From positions 1 to 64,000 of the forward strand of contig NZ_JAFMYU010000010.1 of assembly GCF_017353255.1 (NCBI RefSeq): DNA of 64,000 nt, written 5' to 3'. The translations under genes and the position numbers were made by a program. Origin of the DNA: Fibrella aquatilis (GTDB taxonomy: Bacteria > Bacteroidota > Bacteroidia > Cytophagales > Spirosomataceae). Shown here piece after piece: positions 53,657 through 61,403 of the stretch; the stretch's first letter is position 1; each line of letters opens with the position of its first letter. Under the pieces are notes generated by a model that worked only from the letters and a program-made list of their open reading frames with translations, had not been told where the DNA came from and did not search any database.

Positions 53657-54559
53657 ATGCCTGACCACACCCAGCTATTACGTACGCTTAACCTCATCCG
53701 CCTGCTCACCGACCGCCCCGGCAAGACCGTTGCGCAACTGGCGCGGCTGCTGGCCGTTACTACCCGCACCGTATACCGCTACCTAGAAACGCTGGAAGCC
53801 GTGGGCTATGCGGTAGACGTTCACCCGCAAACAAAGCAGTATTTTCTCTTCGAAGCCGACGCCAAACAGCGGACCACGTTCACGGCCGATGAGTCGGCGC
53901 TGGTGAGTCGGCTGCTGACGGCCCTCCCCACCGAACACCCGCTGACTGACAGCATTCGGCGGAAGTTGTTTGTCACCTCTGAACTGCTGCCCTTTGCCGA
54001 CGAGTTGCAGGACCGCCACCGGGCCGTTTTGGTAGAGCGCCTGGCCGATGCCCTGCGTACCGGGCGGCAGGTACGGCTGCTGCGCTACCACTCGGCCAAT
54101 TCCAACACCATCACCGACAGGCTGGTGGAGCCGCTGGAACTGATCGACAATTACGCCACGCTGAAGGCTTACGATCCTGGCGATGGCAAAGAGAAGACCT
54201 TCAAGATCAAACGGATAGAAGACGTAGCCGTTCTGGAACAGCGTAACGTACACGCACCTACGGTAGCGGCGCAGCTGCCGGTCGATGCCTTTGGTATGGA
54301 TGGCCCCGAGCCGCTGCTGGTGGTGCTCTACCTCAACCGCCGCGCCTATCACCTGCTATTGGAAGAGCGCCCCCTCACCCGCCCCTACCTGGAACCCCGC
54401 CCCCACGACGCTGATTTTCCGTATCAGTTTCGGGGCGAGGTGCGCGACTGGCGGGGCATTGGTCGGTTTGTGCTGGGCATGGCCGATCAGGTCCGCGTCA
54501 TCGAACCCGACCCATTCAAAGCGTTCCTGAAAGAAAAACTGGGCAGCTTCAACTTTTGA
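53657..54559 (+). CDS. WYL-domain transcriptional regulator next to cas genes
   Basis: A 300-residue regulator. An N-terminal winged helix-turn-helix (about 5-60; KTVAQLARLLAVTTRTVYRYLETL) is followed by a WYL domain (about 130-225; RQVRLLRYHSANSNTITDRLVEPLEL and TFKIKRIEDVAVLE) and a C-terminal WCX-like extension. WYL proteins bind nucleic acid or nucleotide ligands, and several sit beside CRISPR-Cas or other defence loci as repressors or sensors. The cas6 gene starts 80 bp downstream on the same strand with no terminator between, so it probably controls, and is expressed with, this locus. Confidence 0.87.
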   Translation: MPDHTQLLRTLNLIRLLTDRPGKTVAQLARLLAVTTRTVYRYLETLEAVGYAVDVHPQTKQYFLFEADAKQRTTFTADESALVSRLLTALPTEHPLTDSIRRKLFVTSELLPFADELQDRHRAVLVERLADALRTGRQVRLLRYHSANSNTITDRLVEPLELIDNYATLKAYDPGDGKEKTFKIKRIEDVAVLEQRNVHAPTVAAQLPVDAFGMDGPEPLLVVLYLNRRAYHLLLEERPLTRPYLEPRPHDADFPYQFRGEVRDWRGIGRFVLGMADQVRVIEPDPFKAFLKEKLGSFNF

Positions 54560-54639
54560 CGTATTCTGTCACTCACCTTTCCGTGCTTTGCCCGATACAG
54601 TGATGACCCACAGCCGAATTAGCCTTTACTTTTCTTCTC

Positions 54640-55452
54640 ATGCAGTTTACCCTTCGCCTGCTGGCCACTGAATCTTCGGCCCGAATACCGTTCAACTACC
54701 AGTACCTGCTCACGGGCTGGCTCTACCGCGTACTGGCCGACGCCGATGGGGATTATGCCCGGTTTCTGCACGAGCGCGGCTATCAGGTAGCGTCGGGCAC
54801 GTGGTCGCGGAAGACATTTAAGCTGTTTACGTTCAGCGACTTACGCATGCATGGGTATGAAGTGAGGCCCAAAGAAGGCTGCTTTGTGCTGACCTCGCCG
54901 GTGGTAGACTGGACGCTGAGTTTTTATGTCGAGCAGGCGGCGGAGGCGTTTATCATGGGCCTGTTTCAGGATCAGCACTTAACGCTGGTGAACCGCCATT
55001 TCCAAACCGAGTTAGCCGTTGAACGTGTGGAAACGCTTGCGCTACCGTCCCTGACCGACACACTGACTTTGCGGACGCTCTCGCCCATTGTGGTGGCCCA
55101 GAAGGATAATACGGGCATGGATCAGTACCTACATCCCTACGACGACGCCTTTGGCCCGTTGCTGCTGATTAACCTCATCGACAAGTATCGGAGCACCCGA
55201 ATCGACGCCAATTTTGACACTGACGAGCCTAATCTAAAAAATTTCTCGTTTGAACCCCTTACCAAACCCGACCGACTCCGATCAAGGCTTGTGACGATCA
55301 AGGAAGGCAGCCCGCAGGAAACCAAAGTGCGCGGCTGGCACAGCCTCGATTTCCGGCTACATGGCCCCGCCGAGGTCCTGGAAGCCGGTTTCCTGGCCGG
55401 ATTGGGCCGTTACAACGCCGAGGGGTTCGGGTGTGTGGGCGCACGTGGTTAA
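54640..55452 (+). CDS. cas6: CRISPR pre-crRNA endoribonuclease Cas6 (first of two)
   Basis: A 270-residue Cas6 with two ferredoxin-like folds. It has FNYQYLLTGWLYRVL near the N-terminus, His44 in FLHERGY in the position of the general base of Cas6 enzymes, and the C-terminal Gly-rich loop GLGRYNAEGFGCVG. It would cut CRISPR repeat RNA to give crRNAs with 8-nt 5' handles. A second, shorter and quite different Cas6 is encoded 1.16 kb downstream. Between them is an antisense mini-operon flanked by repeat-like sequences. This Cas6 may serve another array or subtype in the genome. Confidence 0.87.
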   Translation: MQFTLRLLATESSARIPFNYQYLLTGWLYRVLADADGDYARFLHERGYQVASGTWSRKTFKLFTFSDLRMHGYEVRPKEGCFVLTSPVVDWTLSFYVEQAAEAFIMGLFQDQHLTLVNRHFQTELAVERVETLALPSLTDTLTLRTLSPIVVAQKDNTGMDQYLHPYDDAFGPLLLINLIDKYRSTRIDANFDTDEPNLKNFSFEPLTKPDRLRSRLVTIKEGSPQETKVRGWHSLDFRLHGPAEVLEAGFLAGLGRYNAEGFGCVGARG

Positions 55453-55467
55453 CGGACAGTAGTTGCT

Positions 55468-55497
55468 ATTTCAATTCCACTCAGGTACGATATGAAC
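55468..55497 (-). repeat. CRISPR-repeat-like sequence A (solitary)
   Basis: On the minus strand this 30-mer begins GTTCATATCGTACC and ends GTGGAATTGAAAT. The form GTT(N)...ATCGTACC...GGAATTGAAAN is that of many type I-B repeats, whose last 8 nt (ATTGAAAN) become the crRNA 5' handle. It stands 15 bp behind the cas6 stop codon. No second copy follows at array spacing. A weaker match (sequence B) lies 1 kb away in the same orientation. It could be an array relic or a CRISPR-like regulatory RNA. Confidence 0.45.
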
Positions 55498-55790
55498 AAC
55501 ATCAATTATCTTTGTCATCAACTGGCTGGTAGGCCTGTTTCCATAACTCAGCTCATGTTGGGGGTTGCCAGTATTGGCACAGGAGCAGGAGGATCAACCA
55601 GTTTTTTTATTGCCCAAAAAAGGGGCTGGCCCACTTCGTGTAAGTGTGGGCTTGACATAGGCGACCTATATCGCTCTGATGTAGTAACCAGAAAATTAGT
55701 CTTAGAACGGTCATGGAGTCTGCACCTATCGTACTTCCGTAGTACGATGGTTATATCTATGAATCTTACAAAAATTTGTAAGACGCCTGC

Positions 55791-55937
55791 CTACTTCTCC
55801 TTGCGAGAGGCCTTTGCTTTCTTTATAAATTTTTCTTTAGACACTGGGCGTGAGTTCTCGGATATCTTTTTCCAAACCAACTTCTCATCGGTGGCCCAAG
55901 CAAAAGGGTTACGGATGTGGATAGTTTTCTTTTTCAA
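55791..55937 (-). CDS. Short Lys-rich peptide, possible antitoxin (paralogue of the next ORF)
   Basis: 48 codons from a TTG (no ATG is available) to a TAG: KKKTIHIRNPFAWATDEKLV, then a C-terminal helix with SRPVSKEKFIKKAKASRK. The tail aligns without gaps to the tail of the 47-residue ORF at 55990 (W-x2-[IM]-x3-[AS]-[KR]-P-[IV]-S-[KR]-E-x2-I-[KR]-K-x-K-A). Such a shared pattern in two adjacent small frames supports both as real genes. It is antisense to a longer plus-strand frame, which is judged spurious. The function is unknown. Confidence 0.45.
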   Translation of the reverse strand: MKKKTIHIRNPFAWATDEKLVWKKISENSRPVSKEKFIKKAKASRKEK

Positions 55938-55989
55938 ATCGTTGAGGACTATTCTTATACAACTACCTCATAACCTGAGTACTAATTCA

Positions 55990-56133
55990 TTACTTAGTCG
56001 CTTTCATCTTTCTAATAGCCTCTTCACGCGAAATAGGCTTAGCTACTTTGCGCATGTCATCCCAAGTCATTTCGCCGATAGTTTTTCCTATAATCTTATT
56101 GACCGCAGTAGTCGGTTTCGATGTCGTCTTCAT
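55990..56133 (-). CDS. Short basic peptide, possible antitoxin of the 130-residue protein
   Basis: 47 residues starting MKTTSKPTTAVNKIIGKTIG and ending in TWDDMRKVAKPISREEAIRK-MKATK. Its start overlaps the 3' end of the 130-residue gene by 38 bp, so the two are translationally coupled in the toxin-then-antitoxin order seen in BrnT-BrnA pairs. It is too short for the usual BrnA ribbon-helix-helix plus arm. It resembles the peptide encoded next downstream. Confidence 0.5.
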   Translation of the reverse strand: MKTTSKPTTAVNKIIGKTIGEMTWDDMRKVAKPISREEAIRKMKATK

Positions 56134-56488
56134 TTGCTGGCTCAACTTGGTGAACTGTTATCTTATTATCCTGATAACTCAAAGCTACCAATAGAGGCCG
56201 GAAATTCAAGCGGCTAAATCCTATCACCTTAAAGAAACACTCTTCTGTTGGAAACCCCTCAAGGTTGGCCCATCGAGAGCGCGGGTTAATACAGACATCT
56301 TTGATATCCTGACTCAAGACACCCTGACTCTTTAAGTCCATAAGATTTAAGAGTGATAGGTTGAAGTCTGGTTTGAAATTTTCGTAATCACTTAAGTCAA
56401 TGTCTTCCATTTGCGAATCAGGTCTAGTGTTATTGAAAGGGAAAGTGGCCCCCAAGGTTCGATTTGGATAATATCCCACGACAACCAT
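56096..56488 (-). CDS. 130-residue protein, BrnT-like toxin candidate
   Basis: Antisense to the cas operon, between the two cas6 genes. The start is ATG at 56488; a later ATG at 56410 (MEDIDLSDYENFKPDF) would give 104 residues and may be right. The C-terminal half, with PRSRWANLEGFPTEECFFKV, IGFSRLNFRPLLVALSYQD and NKITVHQVEPANEDDIETDY, recalls the beta-strand core of BrnT toxins (phenotype: R-P-L-x-V-x-[FL]-x-x-x-x-x-[KR]-I-x-x-[IH]). The similarity is by eye only. A CRISPR-repeat-like 30-mer ends 9 bp before the start codon. It could be an RNase toxin, an anti-CRISPR-like control protein or something else. Confidence 0.5.
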   Translation of the reverse strand: MVVVGYYPNRTLGATFPFNNTRPDSQMEDIDLSDYENFKPDFNLSLLNLMDLKSQGVLSQDIKDVCINPRSRWANLEGFPTEECFFKVIGFSRLNFRPLLVALSYQDNKITVHQVEPANEDDIETDYCGQ

Positions 56489-56497
56489 TCGACTTTA

Positions 56498-56527
56498 CTT
56501 GCAATTCCATCAGGGGCCGTAGCAAAC
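56498..56527 (-). repeat. CRISPR-repeat-like sequence B, in the leader of the antisense mini-operon
   Basis: On the minus strand this 30-mer begins GTTTGCTACGGCCCC and ends GATGGAATTGCAAG. Without gaps it agrees with sequence A at 17 of 30 positions, including the GTT start and the unbroken TGGAATTG near the end. It is more degenerate than A. It lies 9 bp before the ATG of the 130-residue gene, so Cas6 binding or cutting here would act on that mRNA. The match may also be chance. Confidence 0.35.
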
Positions 56528-56612
56528 ATACGGAAATGCTATTAAATTGCGGAGGAGTTTATTTTAATCCTTTCCCCTTAACCCCATTACCAATATTCTT
56601 CTTTACGGAACT

Positions 56613-57275
56613 ATGAGACTCAACCTTTCCCTGACCCCTACTCGTCAACTTATTCCGTTTGACTACCAACAGCGTTTGGTTGGAGCCTTCCACAAATGGT
56701 TGGGCGACAATGAGCAACACGACGGGCTATCTCTTTATTCTCTTTCGTGGCTCTCGAATGGGCGTGTCAACAAACAACGTACCGGCTTACGCTTCGATCA
56801 TGGAGCGTCGTGGTTCATCAGCAGCTACAATACTGAGTTGCTCTTGAAAGTAGTTCATGGCATTCAGACAGACCCGGAGATAGCGTTTGGCATGTCTGTT
56901 CGTTCGCTGACTATTCAGGCATTGCCTGACTTTAGCAGTGAGCAACGCTTTACGGTAGCCAGCCCTGTTTTCATCAAACGAACAATTAACGGCAACGTTG
57001 AGCATATCCTCTACGACCACCCGCAGGCAAATGATTTCCTGACCGAAACACTACGGCGGAAATTACGGGCAGCGGACCTACCAGATGATGGTGTTCAAGT
57101 AGTGTTTGACAGCTCATATTCAAAGGCACAATCTAAACTTCTCACATTCAATGGTATTCAAAACCGAGCAAGCATGTGCCCGGTGATAGTATCGGGTACG
57201 TCAGAACAGGTGGCTTTTGCCTGGTGCGTAGGCGTAGGCAATTCAACAGGTATTGGCTTTGGTGCCCTACGTTAA
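56613..57275 (+). CDS. cas6: CRISPR pre-crRNA endoribonuclease Cas6 (second)
   Basis: A 220-residue Cas6. It has IPFDYQQRLVGAFHKWLG near the start, His36 in NEQHDGLSLYSLSWL (with His27 as the other possible base) and the terminal Gly-rich loop GVGNSTGIGFGALR. It is 50 residues shorter than the first Cas6 and differs from it in the His region. The cas5 ATG overlaps its TAA stop (TAATG), so this is the Cas6 of the interference operon. The 85 bp before it hold no gene. Confidence 0.87.
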   Translation: MRLNLSLTPTRQLIPFDYQQRLVGAFHKWLGDNEQHDGLSLYSLSWLSNGRVNKQRTGLRFDHGASWFISSYNTELLLKVVHGIQTDPEIAFGMSVRSLTIQALPDFSSEQRFTVASPVFIKRTINGNVEHILYDHPQANDFLTETLRRKLRAADLPDDGVQVVFDSSYSKAQSKLLTFNGIQNRASMCPVIVSGTSEQVAFAWCVGVGNSTGIGFGALR

Positions 57276-57862
57276 TGGAAAACACACTATACATCGTCAA
57301 GTATTCTGGTCCGTTTGGTTTTATTAAACCTTGGACTGCCGTTCGGGATAGCGAAACGTTTAGTCAGCAATTCCTAACTCCGTCTATCCTCTGTGGTATT
57401 GAGCGCAAGCTGTTTCCTGAACTTCTTAGCGAACCGTTTGGCCTATACCGAATTGCAACGCATCGATTGTCTTATAATGGTCTGTCGATGCAGCAGGAGC
57501 AGACACAGCCACGTGGCTGGAACAAACGAAAAGGGGGCTTGGAACGGCCACGAGCTATTCTAATGCGTGGCGTTATGCTCAACCCTATACTCCTCTTAGC
57601 TTTTCGATCCAGAGAAGACGCCGAAATAGCCGCAACACAACACATTTGCTTGTGCCGAAACGAAGATGTCATGCTTCCTAGTGAACAGATTGAGGTAATA
57701 ACCAATACCGATTTTGACCAGCCGCCTTATGACGGATTTGAACTGGTTTTTGAGCAATCGGAACAGTCATTTATTGTTGGCTACAACCGGTTTGCTAATA
57801 ACGAACCAATGGTGGGCTGGCTAAAAGTGGTGGGAAGCCCAGTAAAGAGCGAAGAGCTATGA
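57275..57862 (+). CDS. cas5: CRISPR-associated protein Cas5
   Basis: A 195-residue protein. The start at 57275 overlaps the cas6 stop and gives MENTLYIVKYSGPFGFIKPW, as expected for Cas5; the open frame extends 33 codons into cas6 and is ignored. It has SILCGIERKLFPELL and YRIATHRLSYNGLSMQQEQT, reminiscent of I-B type Cas5. It is the Cascade subunit that caps the crRNA 5' handle. The cas3 start overlaps its stop by 4 bp. The assignment rests mostly on position, size and the N-terminal strand. Confidence 0.75.
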   Translation: MENTLYIVKYSGPFGFIKPWTAVRDSETFSQQFLTPSILCGIERKLFPELLSEPFGLYRIATHRLSYNGLSMQQEQTQPRGWNKRKGGLERPRAILMRGVMLNPILLLAFRSREDAEIAATQHICLCRNEDVMLPSEQIEVITNTDFDQPPYDGFELVFEQSEQSFIVGYNRFANNEPMVGWLKVVGSPVKSEEL

Positions 57863-60030
57863 AGCAAGCATTCGACCACCTAAAGGCGAAGGGAAAGCCT
57901 GATTGTACAACGCTCACAGATCATTTAGACCACGTGGTAGCGGCTACGGTTAAGGCCGCTACCGCGTTCGGAATGAATGTTGACGTAGCCCGGCAAGGGG
58001 CTATACTGCATGACATTGGCAAAGCCCATCCTGTGTTTCAGCATCGATTGAAGGACAGTTATAAACACAGTCCGACCGACGAGCCAATGCGTCATGAGTT
58101 GGCATCACTGCTGTTTCTGCCTGTGTTCGACAAATCGCTTTGGCCGGTTATGGTAGAAATGGTCGTTGCTCACCATAAATCGACACGTAATGACACTAAG
58201 CGTAAAGGCATCATAGACCTTGACGAACGATTTGGACCACGTGCGTTTGCGCTTCATAGTGCTGAATGGGGTAGCTGGTCCCCGACTGCACTGGCAATTT
58301 TGTCAGCCTACGGTATACAGGCACGTCCTATCAGTCTAACCGAAGCACGGGAGGCATATGATTACGCTTTCGACTATTGCAAAAATACCCCTGACGGTTA
58401 TTCAGAATGGAAAGGGCTATTGATGGCCGGAGATCATTTCGCATCAGCATTGGTACACCGCACTTACAACCAAACACGTCGGCTATTTAACGTGCCTCTA
58501 TTGACCTACTATAACCGGCAGCACCCGCTATACCCCCTGTCATACATAGCGGCTGATTCCGAACGGCCTCATACACTGGTGACAGCCTGCACGGGTGCGG
58601 GAAAAACAGATTATTTGTTGCGCCGCTGCCGGGGGCGAGTTTTCTATACCCTTCCATTCCAGGCATCCATCAACAGCATGTATGAGCGGCTGAAACACGA
58701 TATGGGCAAAGACAATCCTGATCTTGACATTCGGGTGCTACACGCGGCCTCCCGGCTGACAGTTGAGAAGAACAAATACGAGGAAAAGACCATCCAGGGG
58801 CATATGGGGTCGGCAGTCAAAGTCCTGACGCCGCATCAACTGGCTTCGGTCGTATTTGGTACGCGGGGCTACGAGGCAACGCTGATGGACCTGCGCGGTT
58901 GCGATGTCATTCTGGACGAGATCCACACCTACACCAACGTCACGCGTAGTATTGTTTTAAAAATTGTGGAGATGCTAAAGCTGATTGGCTGCCGCATTCA
59001 TATTGGCACCGCCACTATGTCCTCGGTCCTCACGAATCGTATTCGTGCATTACTTGGCCCCGATACGGTTCACGAAGTCGCGCTGACCGACGAGCAACTT
59101 GATCAATTTGACCGGCATGGGGTACATAAAATTTCCTCTTACGATGACGCGCAGGAACGTATAGCCCAGGCGGTTGCAGATGGTCAGAAAGTATTGGTTG
59201 TTGCTAACCGAGTCGAGACGGCACAGCAACGCTTTCAGGCACTACAGATTGCCCACCCTAACGTGCCCATGCTGCTTTTGCACAGCCGGTTTAAGCGTGG
59301 CGAACGTGGTCGTTTAGAGCAGCAGCTAACCGGCAAGCGACTGGATGCTACTGGGCGACCCATTTATGAATTCAATACCGGGCAGGGGGCCTGCATTGTG
59401 GTTTCTACGCAAGTCGTTGAAGTCAGCTTAGACATCAGTTTCGACCTGATGATAACGGACACCGCCCCGTTAGACGCGCTGATTCAACGGTTTGGCCGGG
59501 TAAACCGAAAACGCACACCCGAAACGATTGGCAAAGTCAAGCCCGTCTTTGTCATTGCGCCGCCCGAAACAGAAGGTGAGGCAAAGCCGTATGAGTTGGC
59601 CGTTCTGGAGGCTTCTTTTAATGCCCTTCCCGATGGCGACGTACTGCGTGAGCGCAATGTACAGGCATTGATTGACCAGGTTTTTCCTGACGTAGATAAC
59701 ATTCTGATTGACAAAGATGCCATCTACGTCAATGGCCGCTGGCGCATTGAGAAACTGGTTCACAAACCGAAATCTGTGTTGTTCGATGCGCTGGATATTG
59801 ACTCGATGGTGTGCGTCACGGAGGCCGACCAGCAGGCGTATGAACAGGCTGGTTACGAAGAACGAATGGCCTACGAAATTCCGGTGCGTTACCATGCCAT
59901 CGCCCATAACGGACTGGCTCGCTCGGAGGGTGGCAATAAGCCGTTTATCGTGCCCGACAAAGCTTACGATCCCGTTTTAGGGCTTCAGATGAGCCTGGCA
60001 TTGCCCGCATTTTATAACAGCTTCTTTTAA
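57859..60030 (+). CDS. cas3: CRISPR-associated nuclease/helicase Cas3
   Basis: A 723-residue Cas3 with both activities. The N-terminal HD nuclease has DHLDHVVAATV, His51-Asp52 in ILHDIGKAHPVF and VVAHHKSTRNDT. The superfamily 2 helicase has Walker A TACTGAGKTD (about 241-249), motif II DEIH (353-356), motif III TATMSS and motif VI LDALIQRFGRVNRK, preceded by VSTQVVEVSLDISFD. It is recruited by Cascade to cut and unwind target DNA 3' to 5'. All key residues appear intact. It is coupled to cas5 (4-bp overlap) and cas8 (10-bp gap). Confidence 0.95.
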   Translation: MKQAFDHLKAKGKPDCTTLTDHLDHVVAATVKAATAFGMNVDVARQGAILHDIGKAHPVFQHRLKDSYKHSPTDEPMRHELASLLFLPVFDKSLWPVMVEMVVAHHKSTRNDTKRKGIIDLDERFGPRAFALHSAEWGSWSPTALAILSAYGIQARPISLTEAREAYDYAFDYCKNTPDGYSEWKGLLMAGDHFASALVHRTYNQTRRLFNVPLLTYYNRQHPLYPLSYIAADSERPHTLVTACTGAGKTDYLLRRCRGRVFYTLPFQASINSMYERLKHDMGKDNPDLDIRVLHAASRLTVEKNKYEEKTIQGHMGSAVKVLTPHQLASVVFGTRGYEATLMDLRGCDVILDEIHTYTNVTRSIVLKIVEMLKLIGCRIHIGTATMSSVLTNRIRALLGPDTVHEVALTDEQLDQFDRHGVHKISSYDDAQERIAQAVADGQKVLVVANRVETAQQRFQALQIAHPNVPMLLLHSRFKRGERGRLEQQLTGKRLDATGRPIYEFNTGQGACIVVSTQVVEVSLDISFDLMITDTAPLDALIQRFGRVNRKRTPETIGKVKPVFVIAPPETEGEAKPYELAVLEASFNALPDGDVLRERNVQALIDQVFPDVDNILIDKDAIYVNGRWRIEKLVHKPKSVLFDALDIDSMVCVTEADQQAYEQAGYEERMAYEIPVRYHAIAHNGLARSEGGNKPFIVPDKAYDPVLGLQMSLALPAFYNSFF

Positions 60031-60040
60031 CTACGCACCT

Positions 60041-61384
60041 ATGGTTACAGCCATTATTGGACGGTCCTTCCTGACGCTGTATAATCAGCAGAACAGAACG
60101 AGCCTGTCGGCGAAGGAATTTTTTGAGCAGGTATTCTTCCGGCTTTTTTACGACCATCCGAAGTACATGCAGTGGGTTAGCAATTCGCCGTTTGTACAAA
60201 TGAGTAAGGGTCAAAAGCCGCACCTGTTGCAGCCCCATGAGCGGCTGGACAAGCTACGAGCATTAGCCACTAAAGTTGGAAGAGGCATGGCCGACGCCAG
60301 CACAGCCATCGGCTACCCTGCCTCAGAAGTCGAGGACTATGCAACCACGTCGGGGCAGGTTACGGACCTTCCTCTGGCAACGGATGAGGAAACTCTGTAT
60401 TGCTCCTGGATTGGCAGCGGCTTTGCTATTGGCGTGGCGGGCGGGCAGTTGATTCTTTTCGATAACCCTGACATTCTAAATGCGCTTTTCGAGGGTTGGC
60501 ATCAGTACCGGGGCTACCTGAACGACCCTGCCTATGCCGGTTTGCGGGGCAATCAGATCAATACCTGGAACGGGCAATGGTTGACCCATCGCTTCAGCGA
60601 AACATACCGCGACGATGACCCAACGCGCGACTTTTCAGACAAGGTTCTTGAACAGTCGGAGGGAACCTACGAGGTAAAAACGCAGACATGGTTACGGCTT
60701 CTCCTATCCGTTGGGCGAACCTTACCGCCACAACGTATAACCGGGTACGTGTTCAAGATGGGTCAAACTAATTCTACTTATGGGTTCATTCCTTTCGAGT
60801 TGAAGCAGATTCAGCGACCCGGTGAGTTGTACAAAACCCTCTTTGGAAACTATGCCTACGAACGCGATACAGTTACGGTAGAGCAGCTTTATGGCTCGGC
60901 GTTTTCGTTTCAGAAAGCTTGCCAGATGGGCACGATTGGCGTTCAGGCACTGGAGCCAAAAGGGTTGCGCGACTACATGACGACAGGACGCAACGCGGCC
61001 AAGAATTTTAAATACGATGCTACCAATGCAGACAATCAAATCACTTACAAAACTTACGTTACCTGGTTATTAGCCATGCTAAACAAAGATGAAATGTGGG
61101 ACGAAGCAGGCCGAGCCGCCGAACTGTTCCAGGAATACACGAAGGGGTCCGGCCATCTTAAGGTTGACCGAAGCAACCAAATTGACAAACTCAAGAGCGC
61201 ACCACACCAACGTCAGTTTATAGACGCGATGGTGCCATTGGTCGAGAACGCAACGGAGCTAACCAAGCCGGGATTAGTGGAACTAGCGCAAAAAGTTAAC
61301 CGACTACCAAGCGACACCTTCACGTATTTTCTTACACTGATCCGGCTTCGTTACGCCGAAAAAGCAACCTCAACCAAATCATAA
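60041..61384 (+). CDS. Type I large-subunit protein, Cas8-like
   Basis: A 447-residue protein in the slot of the Cascade large subunit, between cas3 and cas7. It starts MVTAIIGRSFLTLYNQQ and has LYCSWIGSGFAIGVAGGQL and TYGFIPFELKQIQRPGELYK. No CxxC zinc finger like that of Cst1/Csh1 proteins is seen, and it is on the short side for Cas8b. I do not recognise a precise Cas8 family; the call rests on operon position and size. Cas8 proteins read the PAM and recruit Cas3. Confidence 0.68.
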   Translation: MVTAIIGRSFLTLYNQQNRTSLSAKEFFEQVFFRLFYDHPKYMQWVSNSPFVQMSKGQKPHLLQPHERLDKLRALATKVGRGMADASTAIGYPASEVEDYATTSGQVTDLPLATDEETLYCSWIGSGFAIGVAGGQLILFDNPDILNALFEGWHQYRGYLNDPAYAGLRGNQINTWNGQWLTHRFSETYRDDDPTRDFSDKVLEQSEGTYEVKTQTWLRLLLSVGRTLPPQRITGYVFKMGQTNSTYGFIPFELKQIQRPGELYKTLFGNYAYERDTVTVEQLYGSAFSFQKACQMGTIGVQALEPKGLRDYMTTGRNAAKNFKYDATNADNQITYKTYVTWLLAMLNKDEMWDEAGRAAELFQEYTKGSGHLKVDRSNQIDKLKSAPHQRQFIDAMVPLVENATELTKPGLVELAQKVNRLPSDTFTYFLTLIRLRYAEKATSTKS

Positions 61385-61403
61385 CTTCGTAAACACACGT
61401 ACT

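Noticed and set aside
55715-55780. Small hairpins (CGTACT/AGTACG and CTTACAAA/TTTGTAAG) as possible further CRISPR-like repeats
   Set aside because: They share only the short GTACGAT word with sequence A. They fit better as terminator-like hairpins behind the antisense mini-operon.
55492-56217. A 241-codon plus-strand frame between the two cas6 genes
   Set aside because: It is opposite to three short minus-strand frames that show protein-like conservation to each other. Its own translation is rich in Ser/Phe/Leu runs typical of an antisense frame and matches nothing I know.
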